DNA of 40,877 nucleotides from a bacterium. Lineage in GTDB: Bacteria; Patescibacteriota; Patescibacteriia; Patescibacteriales; JAKAJF01. The notes below the pieces were generated by a model. That model made no database searches and was not told the DNA's origin. It worked only from the letters and a program-made list of their open reading frames with translations. The stretch's first letter is position 1. Each line of letters starts with the position of its first letter. Positions 15,272-24,216 of the stretch are shown piece by piece. Location: positions 1-40,877 of the forward strand of contig JAJYLD010000009.1 in the NCBI GenBank assembly GCA_021788015.1. The letters run 5' to 3'. The position numbers and the translations under genes are program-made.

Positions 15272-16555
15272 ATGGCAAAAGGGAAAAGGGAAATCGGCAT
15301 AAGGTTTTACGGCGGAGCAAGGGAGATCGGCGGAAGCTGTATCGAACTCTCTCTGCCCGACGGAAGACGGGTACTCTTAGACTGCGGAGGAAAATTCAAA
15401 AAGGACGGCAGGACAGTTTATCCGGAAATTGAAAAACCGGAAAAGATTGATATTGCCTTTCTCTCCCATCCACATGCGGATCACAGTCTCGGCTTTTTAC
15501 ATGCGAGGCAGATAGGACTCAACTGTCCCATCATCACGACGGAAATGACCAAACAAACTTCCGTGGTAACATTTTGCGATGCGCACAAGCTGGAGGTTGA
15601 ACGGGAAGAAGAGCCAAGATTCACCTACGGCAAAATTGCGCAGGTATTAAACCTCATGAAAACGGATAGGTCTCGCGGGCAGTTTGAGGGTCTAAGCTAC
15701 AAACTGTTTCCGGCGGGGCATATTCCCGGCGCGGTGGCCGCGTATCTAGGATATGGACATAAATCCATTTTGTATACCGGCGATATCAATAACAACGAAA
15801 CACGACTTGTGGCAGAAAGAGGAAAGTTGCCGCATGCCGATGTTTTGATAATCGACTGTACTTATGGCAACCGCCTGCATCCTGATCGCGAAAAAACCGA
15901 ACAGGATTTCCGACAGATGATCGAAGGCACTGTGGCCGGAAATGGCTGCGTTGTCATCGGCGCTTTTGCCGTCGCGAGGTCTCCGGAGATTCTACTGCTT
16001 CTGACGGAGATAAACCCGGATTGTCCGATTTATGTCGACGGAATGCCGCGGGACATTGTCAAGGTATATTTGGAGAACATCCAGTATCTTAAAAATCGCG
16101 ACCTTGAAAAGATCAGAGGGCAGGTTAGATTCGTATCCGGAAGTAACCACAGGCGATATGTGGCAAACATGCGGCCCGCGATCGTAGTCGCTTCCGGCGG
16201 GATGTTGAACGGAGGTGCGATTCTACATTACGCCAAAGCCGTTGCTCCCGATGAAAAAAGCGTTCTTGCTCTCACAGGATATCAAGTGGAAGGCACGAAC
16301 GGCAGAAGAGCGCTGGAAGAAGGTAGAATCGAGATAAACGGAGAGGTCATTGACCTCAAGTGCTCTGTCCGGCGGTTCAGCTTCAGTACCCATTTGGACT
16401 CCGATGGGATAAAAAAAACCATAGTCGAGGTTATGCCCAAGCTGGTCATCGCCCAGCATGGAGATGAGCAATCTGTCCGAGCCGTCGTAAAGATGGCCAG
16501 GAACCTTAATATCAAAGCGATCGCGCCCGCAATCGGCGAGCGTATAATCGTTTGA
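15272..16555 (+). CDS. Metallo-beta-lactamase/beta-CASP ribonuclease (RNase J/CPSF-like)
   Basis: A 427-residue predicted zinc-dependent RNase for mRNA processing or decay. In order: GGAREIGGSCIEL; the HxHxDH zinc motif in SHPHADHSLG; PAGHIPGA; TGDIN; the beta-CASP acidic motif in IDCTYGNR; and the late His of IAQHGDEQS. It lacks the roughly 120-residue C-terminal domain of bacterial RNase J, so it resembles the shorter archaeal CPSF-type or RNA-specific MBL enzymes. ATG 15272 is chosen over an upstream TTG (15242) because GGAGG is correctly spaced. Codon use is more GC-rich than in dnaE. A terminator overlaps its stop, so it is a single-gene transcript. Confidence 0.85.
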   Translation: MAKGKREIGIRFYGGAREIGGSCIELSLPDGRRVLLDCGGKFKKDGRTVYPEIEKPEKIDIAFLSHPHADHSLGFLHARQIGLNCPIITTEMTKQTSVVTFCDAHKLEVEREEEPRFTYGKIAQVLNLMKTDRSRGQFEGLSYKLFPAGHIPGAVAAYLGYGHKSILYTGDINNNETRLVAERGKLPHADVLIIDCTYGNRLHPDREKTEQDFRQMIEGTVAGNGCVVIGAFAVARSPEILLLLTEINPDCPIYVDGMPRDIVKVYLENIQYLKNRDLEKIRGQVRFVSGSNHRRYVANMRPAIVVASGGMLNGGAILHYAKAVAPDEKSVLALTGYQVEGTNGRRALEEGRIEINGEVIDLKCSVRRFSFSTHLDSDGIKKTIVEVMPKLVIAQHGDEQSVRAVVKMARNLNIKAIAPAIGERIIV

Positions 16556-16582
16556 CTGGTACAAATGTGCCAGTCTTTTTTT
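16554..16582 (+). terminator. Rho-independent terminator of the nuclease gene
   Basis: GACTGG.AC pairs with GT.CCAGTC (16554-16575), followed by seven Ts. It overlaps the TGA stop. Confidence 0.85.
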
Positions 16583-16584
16583 AT

Positions 16585-16613
16585 TTGCCAAAACAAGTTT
16601 AAAAATGTAAGAT
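16585..16613 (+). promoter_or_regulatory. dnaE promoter
   Basis: TTGCCA (16585-16590), a 17-base spacer and TAAGAT (16608-16613). The leader would be about 10 bases and holds a GGGAG SD before ATG 16629. Confidence 0.55.
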
Positions 16614-16628
16614 GAAGGGAGAAAAAAT

Positions 16629-19600
16629 ATGAAATTTGTCCATCTTCACAATCATACTCACTATTCCTTGCTCGACGGATTGACGCAAATCGATGAACTA
16701 ATCAAAACGGCAAAAGCCGACGGCGCTCCGGCGGTCGCGATTACCGATCACGGCGTCATGTACGGCGTAATTGAGTTTTACCAAAAATGCAAAAAGGCGG
16801 GAATAAAACCGATTATCGGTGTCGAAGCCTATCTCGCGCCGCATTCGCGTTTCGATAAAAATACAAAAGACGACGAAAGAAGTTATCATCTTTTACTCCT
16901 CGCGAAAAATAATGAAGGTTACAAAAATTTGTTGAAACTGACGACCCTGGCCCATCTCGAAGGTTATTATTACAAACCGCGCATCGACTGGGAAATTTTG
17001 CAGCAACATAGCGCTGGGCTTATCGCTTCGACCGCCTGCTTATCGGGAGAAATCCCGCGTTTGATTTTATCCGGCAAAATCGACAGGGCGAAGCAAAGAA
17101 TAAAAGAGTACAAAGACTTGTTCGGCGCAGGGAATTTTTATCTCGAGGTACAGTCTCATCCCAATCTTGAAGGCCAAGCCGAAATCAACGAAAAAATCAT
17201 CGAGCTCGGACGCGAAATGAATATCCCGATCGTGGCCACCAATGATTTGCATTATATCAAACCCGACGATTACGATGTCCAAGACGTTCTTCTTTGTCTG
17301 CAAACAAAAAAGAAAAAAGACGATCGAGACCGCATGGAAATGCACGGCCGGGATTTTTATTATAAAACGGCGCGCGAAATGAAAGAAGCTTTCTCCGATC
17401 TGCCGGAAGCACTCGAGAATACTTTAAAAATCGCCGAGGCTTGCGACGTCGAAATCGAACTTGGGAAAATTCAGTTGCCCTATTTCGAGGTGCCAGAAGA
17501 TTGCGACGGCAATTCTTATTTAAGAAAATTATGCGAGGCCGGGCTTGAAAAAAGATACGGAAAAAATTACGAAACCGTCGATCAGCAAATCAAAGAAAGA
17601 GTGGATTACGAATTGTCGGTTATCGCGAAAATGGGCTGGCCGTCCTATTTTTTGATCGTCGCCGATTTCGTGAATTGGGCGAAGTCGAGCGGCATCGTCG
17701 TCGGCCCGGGACGCGGATCGGCCGCCGGTTCTTTGGTTTGCTATTTGACCGGAATCACCAACCTCGATCCGCTGAAATACGATTTGCTTTTTGAACGTTT
17801 TTTGAATCCCGATCGCATTTCTATGCCCGACATCGACATGGACTTTGCCGACATTAGGCGCGATGAGGTTCTTCGTTACGTTGAAAACAAATACGGCAAG
17901 GATCATGTCGCGCAGATTATCACCTTCGGAACCATGGCGGCGCGGGCGGCGATTCGCGACGCCGGTCGTGTCTTGGGTTATTCTTACGATTACTGCGACA
18001 AGCTCGCGAAAATGATTCCCATGTTTTCAAAAATTGACGAAGCCCTTGAAAGCGTGGGCGAGTTCCGTGAAATTTATAGAACCGAAAACGAGGCAAAGAC
18101 GGTAATCGATTACGCGAGACGCCTAGAAGGAGTCGCCCGCCACGCTTCAACGCATGCTTGCGGCGTTTTAATCACAAAAGATCCGCTCTCGGAAAATGTT
18201 CCCGTCCAATACGCGTCCTCTTCCGATCGAACCATCGTTTCGCAATATTCGCTCCATCCGATTGAAGATCTCGGGCTCTTAAAGATGGATTTTCTGGGAT
18301 TAAAAAATTTAACCATCATTGAAAACGCGATCAGGATCATTAAAAACACCCGCGGCATTGAAATCGACATCGAAAAAATACCTCTGGACGACAGAGAAAC
18401 TTACAGATTGTTTCAAGAAGGGGAAACAACCGGCGTATTTCAATTCGAATCGAGCGGAATGAAAAGATACCTTAAGGAACTGAAACCGAATGAATTGGAA
18501 GACTTGATCGCCATGAACGCCTTGTACCGCCCCGGACCGATGGAATGGATTCCCGATTATATCGCGGGCAAGCTCGAAAAAAAGAAGCCGGAATATTTGC
18601 ATCCGAAAATGCAGCCGATTCTCGCCAAAACCTACGGCGTCGCCATCTATCAAGAACAGGTTATGCAGATGGCGCGCGATCTCGCCGGTTTTACCATGGC
18701 CGAAGCCGATGTCTTAAGAAAGGCGGTTGGTAAAAAGATCGCAAAATTATTGAACGAACAGAAGGAAAAGTTTATCGACGGTTGCGTCAAAAACGGGATC
18801 TCAAGCCAGCTTGCGGAAAAGATTTTCTCCTTTATCGAGCCGTTCGCCGGTTACGGCTTCAATCGTTCGCACGCCGCTTGCTACGCCATGGTAGCTTATC
18901 AGACCGCGTATCTCAAAGCGCATTGGCCCACCGAATTCATGGCCGCGCTTTTAACCGCCGATCAGGACGATACCGACCGCATCGCCGTCCTGATCGAAGA
19001 ATGCCAAAACATGGGAATCGAAGTGAACCGTCCCGATATCAATCAATCGTTCGATTCGTTCACCGTCGTCACTTCCGGAACGGAAAAAAACGAATTTGTC
19101 AGCGTGAAAGAAAAAGTGAATCACATTCGCTTCGGGCTGAAGGCGATTAAAAACGTGGGCGAACATATTTCCGAAGTCATTATCAAAGAGAGAAAAGCCG
19201 ACGGTCCGTATAAAGACATTTCCGATCTGCTTGAACGCGTCACCGACAAAGACCTGAACAAAAAATCGCTCGAAAGTTTGATTAAAAGCGGGAGCTTGGA
19301 TTCATTCGGAGAAAGGGGACAATTCTTGGGCAACATGGAAAACATACTCGGTTTTTCCAAAGAAATTTCAAAAACACAGGCGAACGGTCAGGCCAGTCTT
19401 TTCGGTGACGCGCCCGCTTTGAATTTGAATCACAAAGTAAGATTAAATCCGGCTCCGGCGACATCGCGCCAGGAAAAATTAGCATGGGAAAAAGAACTTT
19501 TGGGAGTTTATATTTCCGAGCATCCTTTTTTGGAGTATAAAAAATATTTGGCGGGCAAAGATGTGACGTCTCTTTCCGAACTTCCAAAAATTTCCAGAGA

Positions 19601-20180
19601 AGCTTCGCTCAACGTCGCCGGCATAATCACAACCATAAAAAAAATCGTCACTCGTTCGAACGAGAACATGCTTTTCGTCAAGATCGAAGACGCTTCCGGC
19701 AAAATCGAAGTTCTGGTTTTCCCGAGTCTTTTAAAAAGAACTCAGGACATTTGGTGGGAAGGCAAAGCGGTCCTTTGTCAAGGTAAACTGTCCGACAAAG
19801 ATCAAGAGATTAAATTGCTCTGTAACAAAGCCGTGGAAATGAAACCGGACGAAATAGAAAAAACATTGGATGAATTTAAAACCGCTTATTCTGCCGGAAG
19901 AAATAACGGCCATGTTTATGTCAAGAAAGAAGCAAAATCGGAACCGGAAAAAAGAAACGATCTTAAACTTATTTTTAATTTCAGGCCCAATCAAGACGAT
20001 CTGGAAAAATTAAGGACGATTCTTTCGGAACACAAAGGCGAAGACAAGGTTTATTTCAAATTAAAGGACGGAGAAGAAAATAAAATAATAGAAACAGGAT
20101 TCAGGGTTGAAAATAATTTCAAACTTACGGAGAAGATAAACGAAGAATTTAAAGAAGTTATCACGATTTTTGACAGGTAA
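16629..20180 (+). CDS. dnaE: DNA polymerase III alpha subunit
   Basis: A 1183-residue replicative polymerase, full length. The N-terminal PHP domain starts HLHNHTHYSLLDG and keeps the expected metal ligands (AITDHG, GVEAY, TACLSGEI, QSHPN, NDLHY), so PHP proofreading may be active. The catalytic acidic residues lie in PDIDMDF and in LLKMDFLG, with GPGRGSAAGS before them. Tandem helix-hairpin-helix and OB-fold (VAGIITTIKKIVTRSNENMLFVKIED) domains follow, then a divergent Lys/Glu-rich tail. It has its own promoter after the nuclease terminator. No epsilon subunit gene is in this window. Confidence 0.96.
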   Translation: MKFVHLHNHTHYSLLDGLTQIDELIKTAKADGAPAVAITDHGVMYGVIEFYQKCKKAGIKPIIGVEAYLAPHSRFDKNTKDDERSYHLLLLAKNNEGYKNLLKLTTLAHLEGYYYKPRIDWEILQQHSAGLIASTACLSGEIPRLILSGKIDRAKQRIKEYKDLFGAGNFYLEVQSHPNLEGQAEINEKIIELGREMNIPIVATNDLHYIKPDDYDVQDVLLCLQTKKKKDDRDRMEMHGRDFYYKTAREMKEAFSDLPEALENTLKIAEACDVEIELGKIQLPYFEVPEDCDGNSYLRKLCEAGLEKRYGKNYETVDQQIKERVDYELSVIAKMGWPSYFLIVADFVNWAKSSGIVVGPGRGSAAGSLVCYLTGITNLDPLKYDLLFERFLNPDRISMPDIDMDFADIRRDEVLRYVENKYGKDHVAQIITFGTMAARAAIRDAGRVLGYSYDYCDKLAKMIPMFSKIDEALESVGEFREIYRTENEAKTVIDYARRLEGVARHASTHACGVLITKDPLSENVPVQYASSSDRTIVSQYSLHPIEDLGLLKMDFLGLKNLTIIENAIRIIKNTRGIEIDIEKIPLDDRETYRLFQEGETTGVFQFESSGMKRYLKELKPNELEDLIAMNALYRPGPMEWIPDYIAGKLEKKKPEYLHPKMQPILAKTYGVAIYQEQVMQMARDLAGFTMAEADVLRKAVGKKIAKLLNEQKEKFIDGCVKNGISSQLAEKIFSFIEPFAGYGFNRSHAACYAMVAYQTAYLKAHWPTEFMAALLTADQDDTDRIAVLIEECQNMGIEVNRPDINQSFDSFTVVTSGTEKNEFVSVKEKVNHIRFGLKAIKNVGEHISEVIIKERKADGPYKDISDLLERVTDKDLNKKSLESLIKSGSLDSFGERGQFLGNMENILGFSKEISKTQANGQASLFGDAPALNLNHKVRLNPAPATSRQEKLAWEKELLGVYISEHPFLEYKKYLAGKDVTSLSELPKISREASLNVAGIITTIKKIVTRSNENMLFVKIEDASGKIEVLVFPSLLKRTQDIWWEGKAVLCQGKLSDKDQEIKLLCNKAVEMKPDEIEKTLDEFKTAYSAGRNNGHVYVKKEAKSEPEKRNDLKLIFNFRPNQDDLEKLRTILSEHKGEDKVYFKLKDGEENKIIETGFRVENNFKLTEKINEEFKEVITIFDR

Positions 20181-20417
20181 AAGATATTTTATTATAATTT
20201 AGAGCATAATCTAAAATTACGATTTTGAGCATTTGGCGCAATACCAAGGCTAAATAAATTTTTCAATTTTCAAAAAATTTTAAATAAGATAGATAAGAAC
20301 AAGAAGAGCAAGAAAATTTTTTTTATTCTTATTTTTTTATTTATCTTCTTGAAAATTGTTTAGAAATTAGAAATTTTATTATTAAGGAGGGTTCATTTTT
20401 TTTCCTCTTCTAAATTT
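20181..20417. other. Intergenic region after dnaE
   Basis: No gene is seen. It holds a small hairpin (TTTAGA/TCTAAA near 20198-20215) and an A/T-rich inverted repeat around 20290-20352 (AAGATAGATAAGAA against TTCTTATTTTTTTATTTATCTT). AAGGAGG near 20384 is too far (over 25 bases) from the next ATG to act as a normal SD. Confidence 0.4.
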
Positions 20418-21806
20418 ATGGCCAATATCGAAAAAGAAAAAGAGCCGAAAATTAAAACAAGGGCAAGAAAGAAAGCGGTCTCCAAGACGAAAACAAAATC
20501 GGGCGCGAAGAAAAAGATCGCGGTAAAGAGGATAATCACCAAACAAAAAGTAGAAAAAGGAGAAGAACCGATAGTGGAAAAAATCAATGAAGAATTAAAA
20601 AAGGAAGTTACGGAAGTGCCGGCTTTCATAAATGCCAAAATAAACAAAGAGAAGGAAGGGCCGAAAAAGAAAACCGTTTCCGCCAAAGGCCGTTCAATCG
20701 GTCTTTATCGAAAAATCGCTTTTTTGTTTTTGTTTTTGACCGCGGCGCTTTTGGTTTCCGTTTTTTACTTTTCTTTTACGAAAGTCGACATCGTTTTAAA
20801 ATCGAAACTGGAATCGGCGAGCAACAGTTTGATTTTTAATGTTCAGGACAAGGACAAGGGGAACGCAAAAGACGGCGCCGTTTTGGGAATCGCGAAAGAA
20901 ATAGACGCCGAGTACTCCAAATCTTATCAACCTTCGGAAAGCCAGGTAACAGGCGAAGAAGTAACGGGGCAAGTTACGCTCATAAATAATTATTCAAGAA
21001 GCCAGCCTCTTATCGCCACAACACGATTGTTGTCCGCCGACGGCAAGCTGTACCGTTTAAAAAATACGGTAAATGTCCCCGCGGGCGGTTCAATCGTAGC
21101 CGATATTTATGCCGACTCTCCGAGTCCGGATATGGCTATCGGCCCGACGCGATTCACCATACCGGGTCTTTGGGCGGGGATTCAAGATAAAATCTATGGC
21201 CAAAGCTACGCTCCTCTGGTTTATCAAAAAATAAAAAAAGGCACTATCGCCGCAACAGATATCAACAATGCCGTCGTCGATTTAAAAAATTCGCTTTTGG
21301 CAAAAGTAAAATCGGACAATTCGGCGAATTTCAACGGTTACGACCAGATGCTTTACAGTATCGACGACGGTTCGGTTCAAACGCAATTTGACGGAAAAGT
21401 CGGAGAAGAAAAAGACAGTTTTAGCGGGACCATAAAAGCGAAAGTTCTCGTAACGGCTTTTTACGGCAATGTAATTTACAATCTGGCGAAGGAGAAGATG
21501 GAGACAAGCATTCCGGAAAACGAAGAGCTTGTCAGTTTGGATCCGAGCAACTTCGTTTATACGGTTACGAATTTTAATGTCGATCAGGGTCTGGCTACAA
21601 TTAATGTAAATTTTGCGGGAGATATCCGATTGAAAAATGACGCAAACATAATCGATAAAAATAAAATTGTCGGATTGACGAAGGACCAGCTTGACAGTTA
21701 TCTCGACAGCATTCCCGGAATCGATTCTTACACTATAAAATTCTCCCCTCCTTTTCTTGAAAAAGCTCCCGATTTGGCCGATCGGATAAGTATTGAGGTG
21801 AAATAA
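20418..21806 (+). CDS. Lys-rich, membrane-anchored protein of unknown function
   Basis: 462 residues. Residues 1-95 are very rich in Lys with Thr and Ala (KTRARKKAVSKTKTKSGAKKK), resembling disordered histone-H1-like tails. One transmembrane helix lies at about 99-120, so the rest (121-462) should be outside. The outer part contains TGQVTLINNYSRSQPLIATTRLL, VNVPAGGSIVADIYAD and RFTIPGLWAGIQDKIYG, a pattern I associate with the 'baseplate J-like' hypothetical proteins of Patescibacteria. That is recall, not a search, and a contractile injection role is not supported by its neighbours. It may be an envelope or surface-attachment protein with a nucleic-acid- or ribosome-binding cytoplasmic tail. 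Confidence 0.7.
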   Translation: MANIEKEKEPKIKTRARKKAVSKTKTKSGAKKKIAVKRIITKQKVEKGEEPIVEKINEELKKEVTEVPAFINAKINKEKEGPKKKTVSAKGRSIGLYRKIAFLFLFLTAALLVSVFYFSFTKVDIVLKSKLESASNSLIFNVQDKDKGNAKDGAVLGIAKEIDAEYSKSYQPSESQVTGEEVTGQVTLINNYSRSQPLIATTRLLSADGKLYRLKNTVNVPAGGSIVADIYADSPSPDMAIGPTRFTIPGLWAGIQDKIYGQSYAPLVYQKIKKGTIAATDINNAVVDLKNSLLAKVKSDNSANFNGYDQMLYSIDDGSVQTQFDGKVGEEKDSFSGTIKAKVLVTAFYGNVIYNLAKEKMETSIPENEELVSLDPSNFVYTVTNFNVDQGLATINVNFAGDIRLKNDANIIDKNKIVGLTKDQLDSYLDSIPGIDSYTIKFSPPFLEKAPDLADRISIEVK

Positions 21807-21810
21807 TTGC

Positions 21811-22065
21811 TCCGCAGGGCCCTTCGCGGGCGGCGGTCCCTTTTTTTAGAAAAAAGGGACGCAAAAAAGCGCTCCCGTTGAAAAATTGCTAAATTTTTCC
21901 GGTATGCCTAACAAAATTTCAAACTCACCCGCCCCGGTGTACCGGGACGGGTTCAAACAGTGAAATTTTGTAACGGCATTTCGAAAAAATTTTTAACGCA
22001 ATTTTTCCAAGGTCGCAAAAATAATTTTTATTTATTGCGTTATGAGTTATGCGATATTCGTTACG
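21811..22065 (+). repeat. Structured palindromic element, family D copy 2
   Basis: It has the same architecture as 6640-6899: hairpin 21836-21860 (GTCCC...GGGAC); outer stem GAAAAATTGC (21880-21889) with GCAATTTTTC (21998-22007); middle stems AAATTTTTCCG with CGAAAAAATTTTT and TATGCC with GGCAT; apical stem ACAAAATTTC with GAAATTTTGT. The loop keeps AAACTC.CCC and TCAAACAGT, with an extra CCCGGT/ACCGGG hairpin inserted between them. The tail GCGTTATGAGTTATGCGAT matches copy 1. It lies between a stop and the T-box promoter. Confidence 0.65.
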
Positions 22066-22073
22066 CGAGGGAG

Positions 22074-22101
22074 TTGACTTTTTAATTTTTTAGAGTAAAA
22101 T
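22074..22101 (+). promoter_or_regulatory. Promoter of the thrS T-box leader
   Basis: TTGACT (22074-22079), a 16-base spacer and TAAAAT (22096-22101). Transcription would start near 22108. Confidence 0.65.
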
Positions 22102-22107
22102 AAGTTA

Positions 22108-22288
22108 TAGGCGATTGTTGCGTCTACCAAGCGCAAAGCGAAAACTGCCGAAAGGCCTAAGTCTAGTCAAAAGCGCCCCGGTTACGCCGGGGAAACTGGG
22201 TGGAACCGCGAGGGAACAAAAGACCCCGTCCCAGTCCCGTTTACCTGAAATTTAGTAAGGAAAAGCGGGATTGAGACGGGGTTTTTAA
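22108..22288 (+). ncRNA. T-box riboswitch for threonine, compact form
   Basis: The T-box sequence TGGAACCGCG is at 22201-22210. ACTGGG (22195-22200) pairs with CCCAGT (22230-22235) to form the antiterminator. The competing terminator runs from ACCCCGTC (22223) to GACGGGG plus TTTTT (22286). Upstream is a stem III hairpin, CCCCGG/CCGGGG (22176-22192), and GCC-GAAA-GGC (22147-22156). The likely specifier is ACC, a Thr codon, at 22126-22128 in a nine-base loop closed by TTGCG/CGCAA (22118-22136). Only about 90 bases separate the start site from the T-box motif, so Stem I is far shorter than the common form. Uncharged tRNA(Thr) should allow thrS transcription. Confidence 0.9.
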
Positions 22289-22296
22289 TTTAATTT

Positions 22297-22402
22297 TGAA
22301 TTTTATAATTTTTAATTTTTAAACAATTTTTAATATCAAAATTTTAAAAATTAAAAATTGGAAATTATTTAAAAATTACAAAATTAAAAATTTATAATAA
22401 TA
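22297..22402. repeat. AT-rich palindrome, family B copy 1
   Basis: Left arm TATAATTTTTAATTTTTAAACAATTT and right arm ATTATTTAAAAATTACAAAATT (both interrupted by mismatches). It is almost the same sequence as 39413-39513. It lies between the T-box terminator and thrS. Confidence 0.7.
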
Positions 22403-22413
22403 TACAAAACAAT

Positions 22414-24186
22414 ATGTCGAAACATGATAAAAAAAATGAAACTGATTTAGAGGTTGTCCGCCACTCCTTATCTCATATCATGGCCAAGGCCGTGAAGGAG
22501 ATGCGGCCGGATGTTAAATTCGCGATCGGACCCGCGATCGAAAACGGTTTTTATTATGATTTTGATTTTGGCGAAAGTAAAATTACAGACGAAGATTTGA
22601 AAAAAATTGAAAAGAAAATGGTTCATACTATAAAACAAAATTTGAAATTCGAAAGAACGGAATCGGATATTGATGAAGCGATTAAAAATGAAAAAAAATC
22701 CGGGCAGGTTTACAAAATGGAATTGGCCGAGGATTTAAAAATTCAAGGCGAGAAAAAAGTGAGCTATTATAAACTGGACGACTTCGTTGATTTATGCCGC
22801 GGTCCGCACGTCGAATCAAGCGGAAAAATTAAAGAGGGAAGTTTTAAACTCGAAAAACTCGCGGGAGCATATTGGCGAGGGAACGAAAGAAATAAAATGC
22901 TAACCCGTATTTACGGTCTGGCCTTTGCGACAAAAAAAGAACTCGATGATTATTTAAAAATGATGGAAGAAGCGGAAAAAAGAGACCACAGGAAACTGGG
23001 GAAAGAGTTGGATTTATTTGTAGTCTCAGAACTGGTCGGACCAGGCATGCCCTTGTATACTTTTAAGGGCGCGCTTATAAGAAGAGAAATAATTAATTAT
23101 TCAAATGAGTTACAAAAAGAAATTGGGTATCAGGAAGTACATACGCCCAATATGAATAAAGCCGAATTATTTAAAATTTCCGGGCATTATGATAAATACA
23201 AAGATGACATGTTTAGAGTAATTTCTAATTATACTGACGAAGAATATTTCCTTAAACCGATGAATTGTCCCCAACATACTCAAATTTACGCCTCACGTTT
23301 GCGAAGCTATAAAGATTTGCCTATTCGTATCGCCGATTTTGCGAATCTTTACCGCGATGAAAAACCGGGAGAATTAAGCGGGTTGACCCGAGTGCGCAGT
23401 TTTTCTCAAGATGACGGGCACAGCTTCTGCCGAGAAGATCAAATTAAAGAAGAATTTTTAGCCGTTTTGGGAGCAATTAAAAAAGCGATGATTACCTATC
23501 AAATGAATTACAGCATAAGGTTATCTCTTTGGGATCCAAACGCTCCCGAAAAATATCTGGGAGAACCATCCGTCTGGGAAAAATCGCAAAAATTGCTTGA
23601 AGAAATTTTAATCGAAAATAAAATAGAATATGTCAAAGCGGAAGGAGAAGCGGCGATTTATGGTCCGAAAATGGATTTAATTTCAAAGGATTCATTGGGA
23701 CGAGAATGGCAAATTTCGACTATCCAACTGGATTTTATCATGCCGCAGAGATTTAAGTTGACCTATATCGATGCTGATGGCAAAGAAAAAACTCCCGTCA
23801 TGATTCATCGAGCCATAGTCGGTTCTCCGGAAAGATTCATGGGTATTCTTATCGAGCATTATGCCGGCGCTTTTCCTATCTGGCTATCCCCGGTGCAGGT
23901 AAAAATTATTTCCGTCGGAGAAGGGCATATAAATTATTGCAACGAACTGGCAAGTGAATTTAAGAAAAGCGGAATTCGCGCAGAAGTCGATGACGCGAGC
24001 GAGACGGTCGGCAATAAAATCCGCAAAGCCGTTCGGGAAAAATATCCGTACATTCTCGTAATCGGAGACAAAGAAATGGGTTCGGAAAATTTGGCGGTTC
24101 GCGACAGGGGAGAACAGAAAACAAGAGAAATCGGAAAGAAAGAATTTATTGAAGAGATTTTGGAAAAGGTTAAAAATAAACAATAA
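22414..24186 (+). CDS. thrS: Threonyl-tRNA synthetase lacking the TGS domain
   Basis: A 590-residue class II synthetase. It starts almost directly at the editing domain (RHSLSHIMAKAV, later LCRGPHV, the His/Cys hydrolytic site), so the usual N-terminal TGS domain of about 60 residues is missing. The catalytic core has KPMNCPQH (zinc ligand Cys), YRDEKPGELSGLTRVRSFSQDDGH (motif 2) and MIHRAIVGSPERFMGILIEHYAG (motif 3). The anticodon-binding domain is at the C-terminus. Expression is governed by the threonine T-box upstream. No SD is seen at ATG 22414. Confidence 0.95.
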   Translation: MSKHDKKNETDLEVVRHSLSHIMAKAVKEMRPDVKFAIGPAIENGFYYDFDFGESKITDEDLKKIEKKMVHTIKQNLKFERTESDIDEAIKNEKKSGQVYKMELAEDLKIQGEKKVSYYKLDDFVDLCRGPHVESSGKIKEGSFKLEKLAGAYWRGNERNKMLTRIYGLAFATKKELDDYLKMMEEAEKRDHRKLGKELDLFVVSELVGPGMPLYTFKGALIRREIINYSNELQKEIGYQEVHTPNMNKAELFKISGHYDKYKDDMFRVISNYTDEEYFLKPMNCPQHTQIYASRLRSYKDLPIRIADFANLYRDEKPGELSGLTRVRSFSQDDGHSFCREDQIKEEFLAVLGAIKKAMITYQMNYSIRLSLWDPNAPEKYLGEPSVWEKSQKLLEEILIENKIEYVKAEGEAAIYGPKMDLISKDSLGREWQISTIQLDFIMPQRFKLTYIDADGKEKTPVMIHRAIVGSPERFMGILIEHYAGAFPIWLSPVQVKIISVGEGHINYCNELASEFKKSGIRAEVDDASETVGNKIRKAVREKYPYILVIGDKEMGSENLAVRDRGEQKTREIGKKEFIEEILEKVKNKQ

Positions 24187-24187
24187 A

Positions 24188-24216
24188 AAAGTCGCTCCTA
24201 AGAAGCAACTTTGTTT
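24188..24216. terminator. Terminator after thrS
   Basis: GTCGCTC and its partner GAAGCAAC form a hairpin around CTAA, followed by TTTGTTTTTG on the plus strand and TTTTTTATTG on the minus strand, so it could work both ways. Confidence 0.55.

Noticed and set aside
20418-21806. Phage tail/baseplate protein
   Set aside because: Similar proteins carry that label by loose homology, but this one has a membrane helix and Lys-rich tail, and no tail or sheath genes are nearby.
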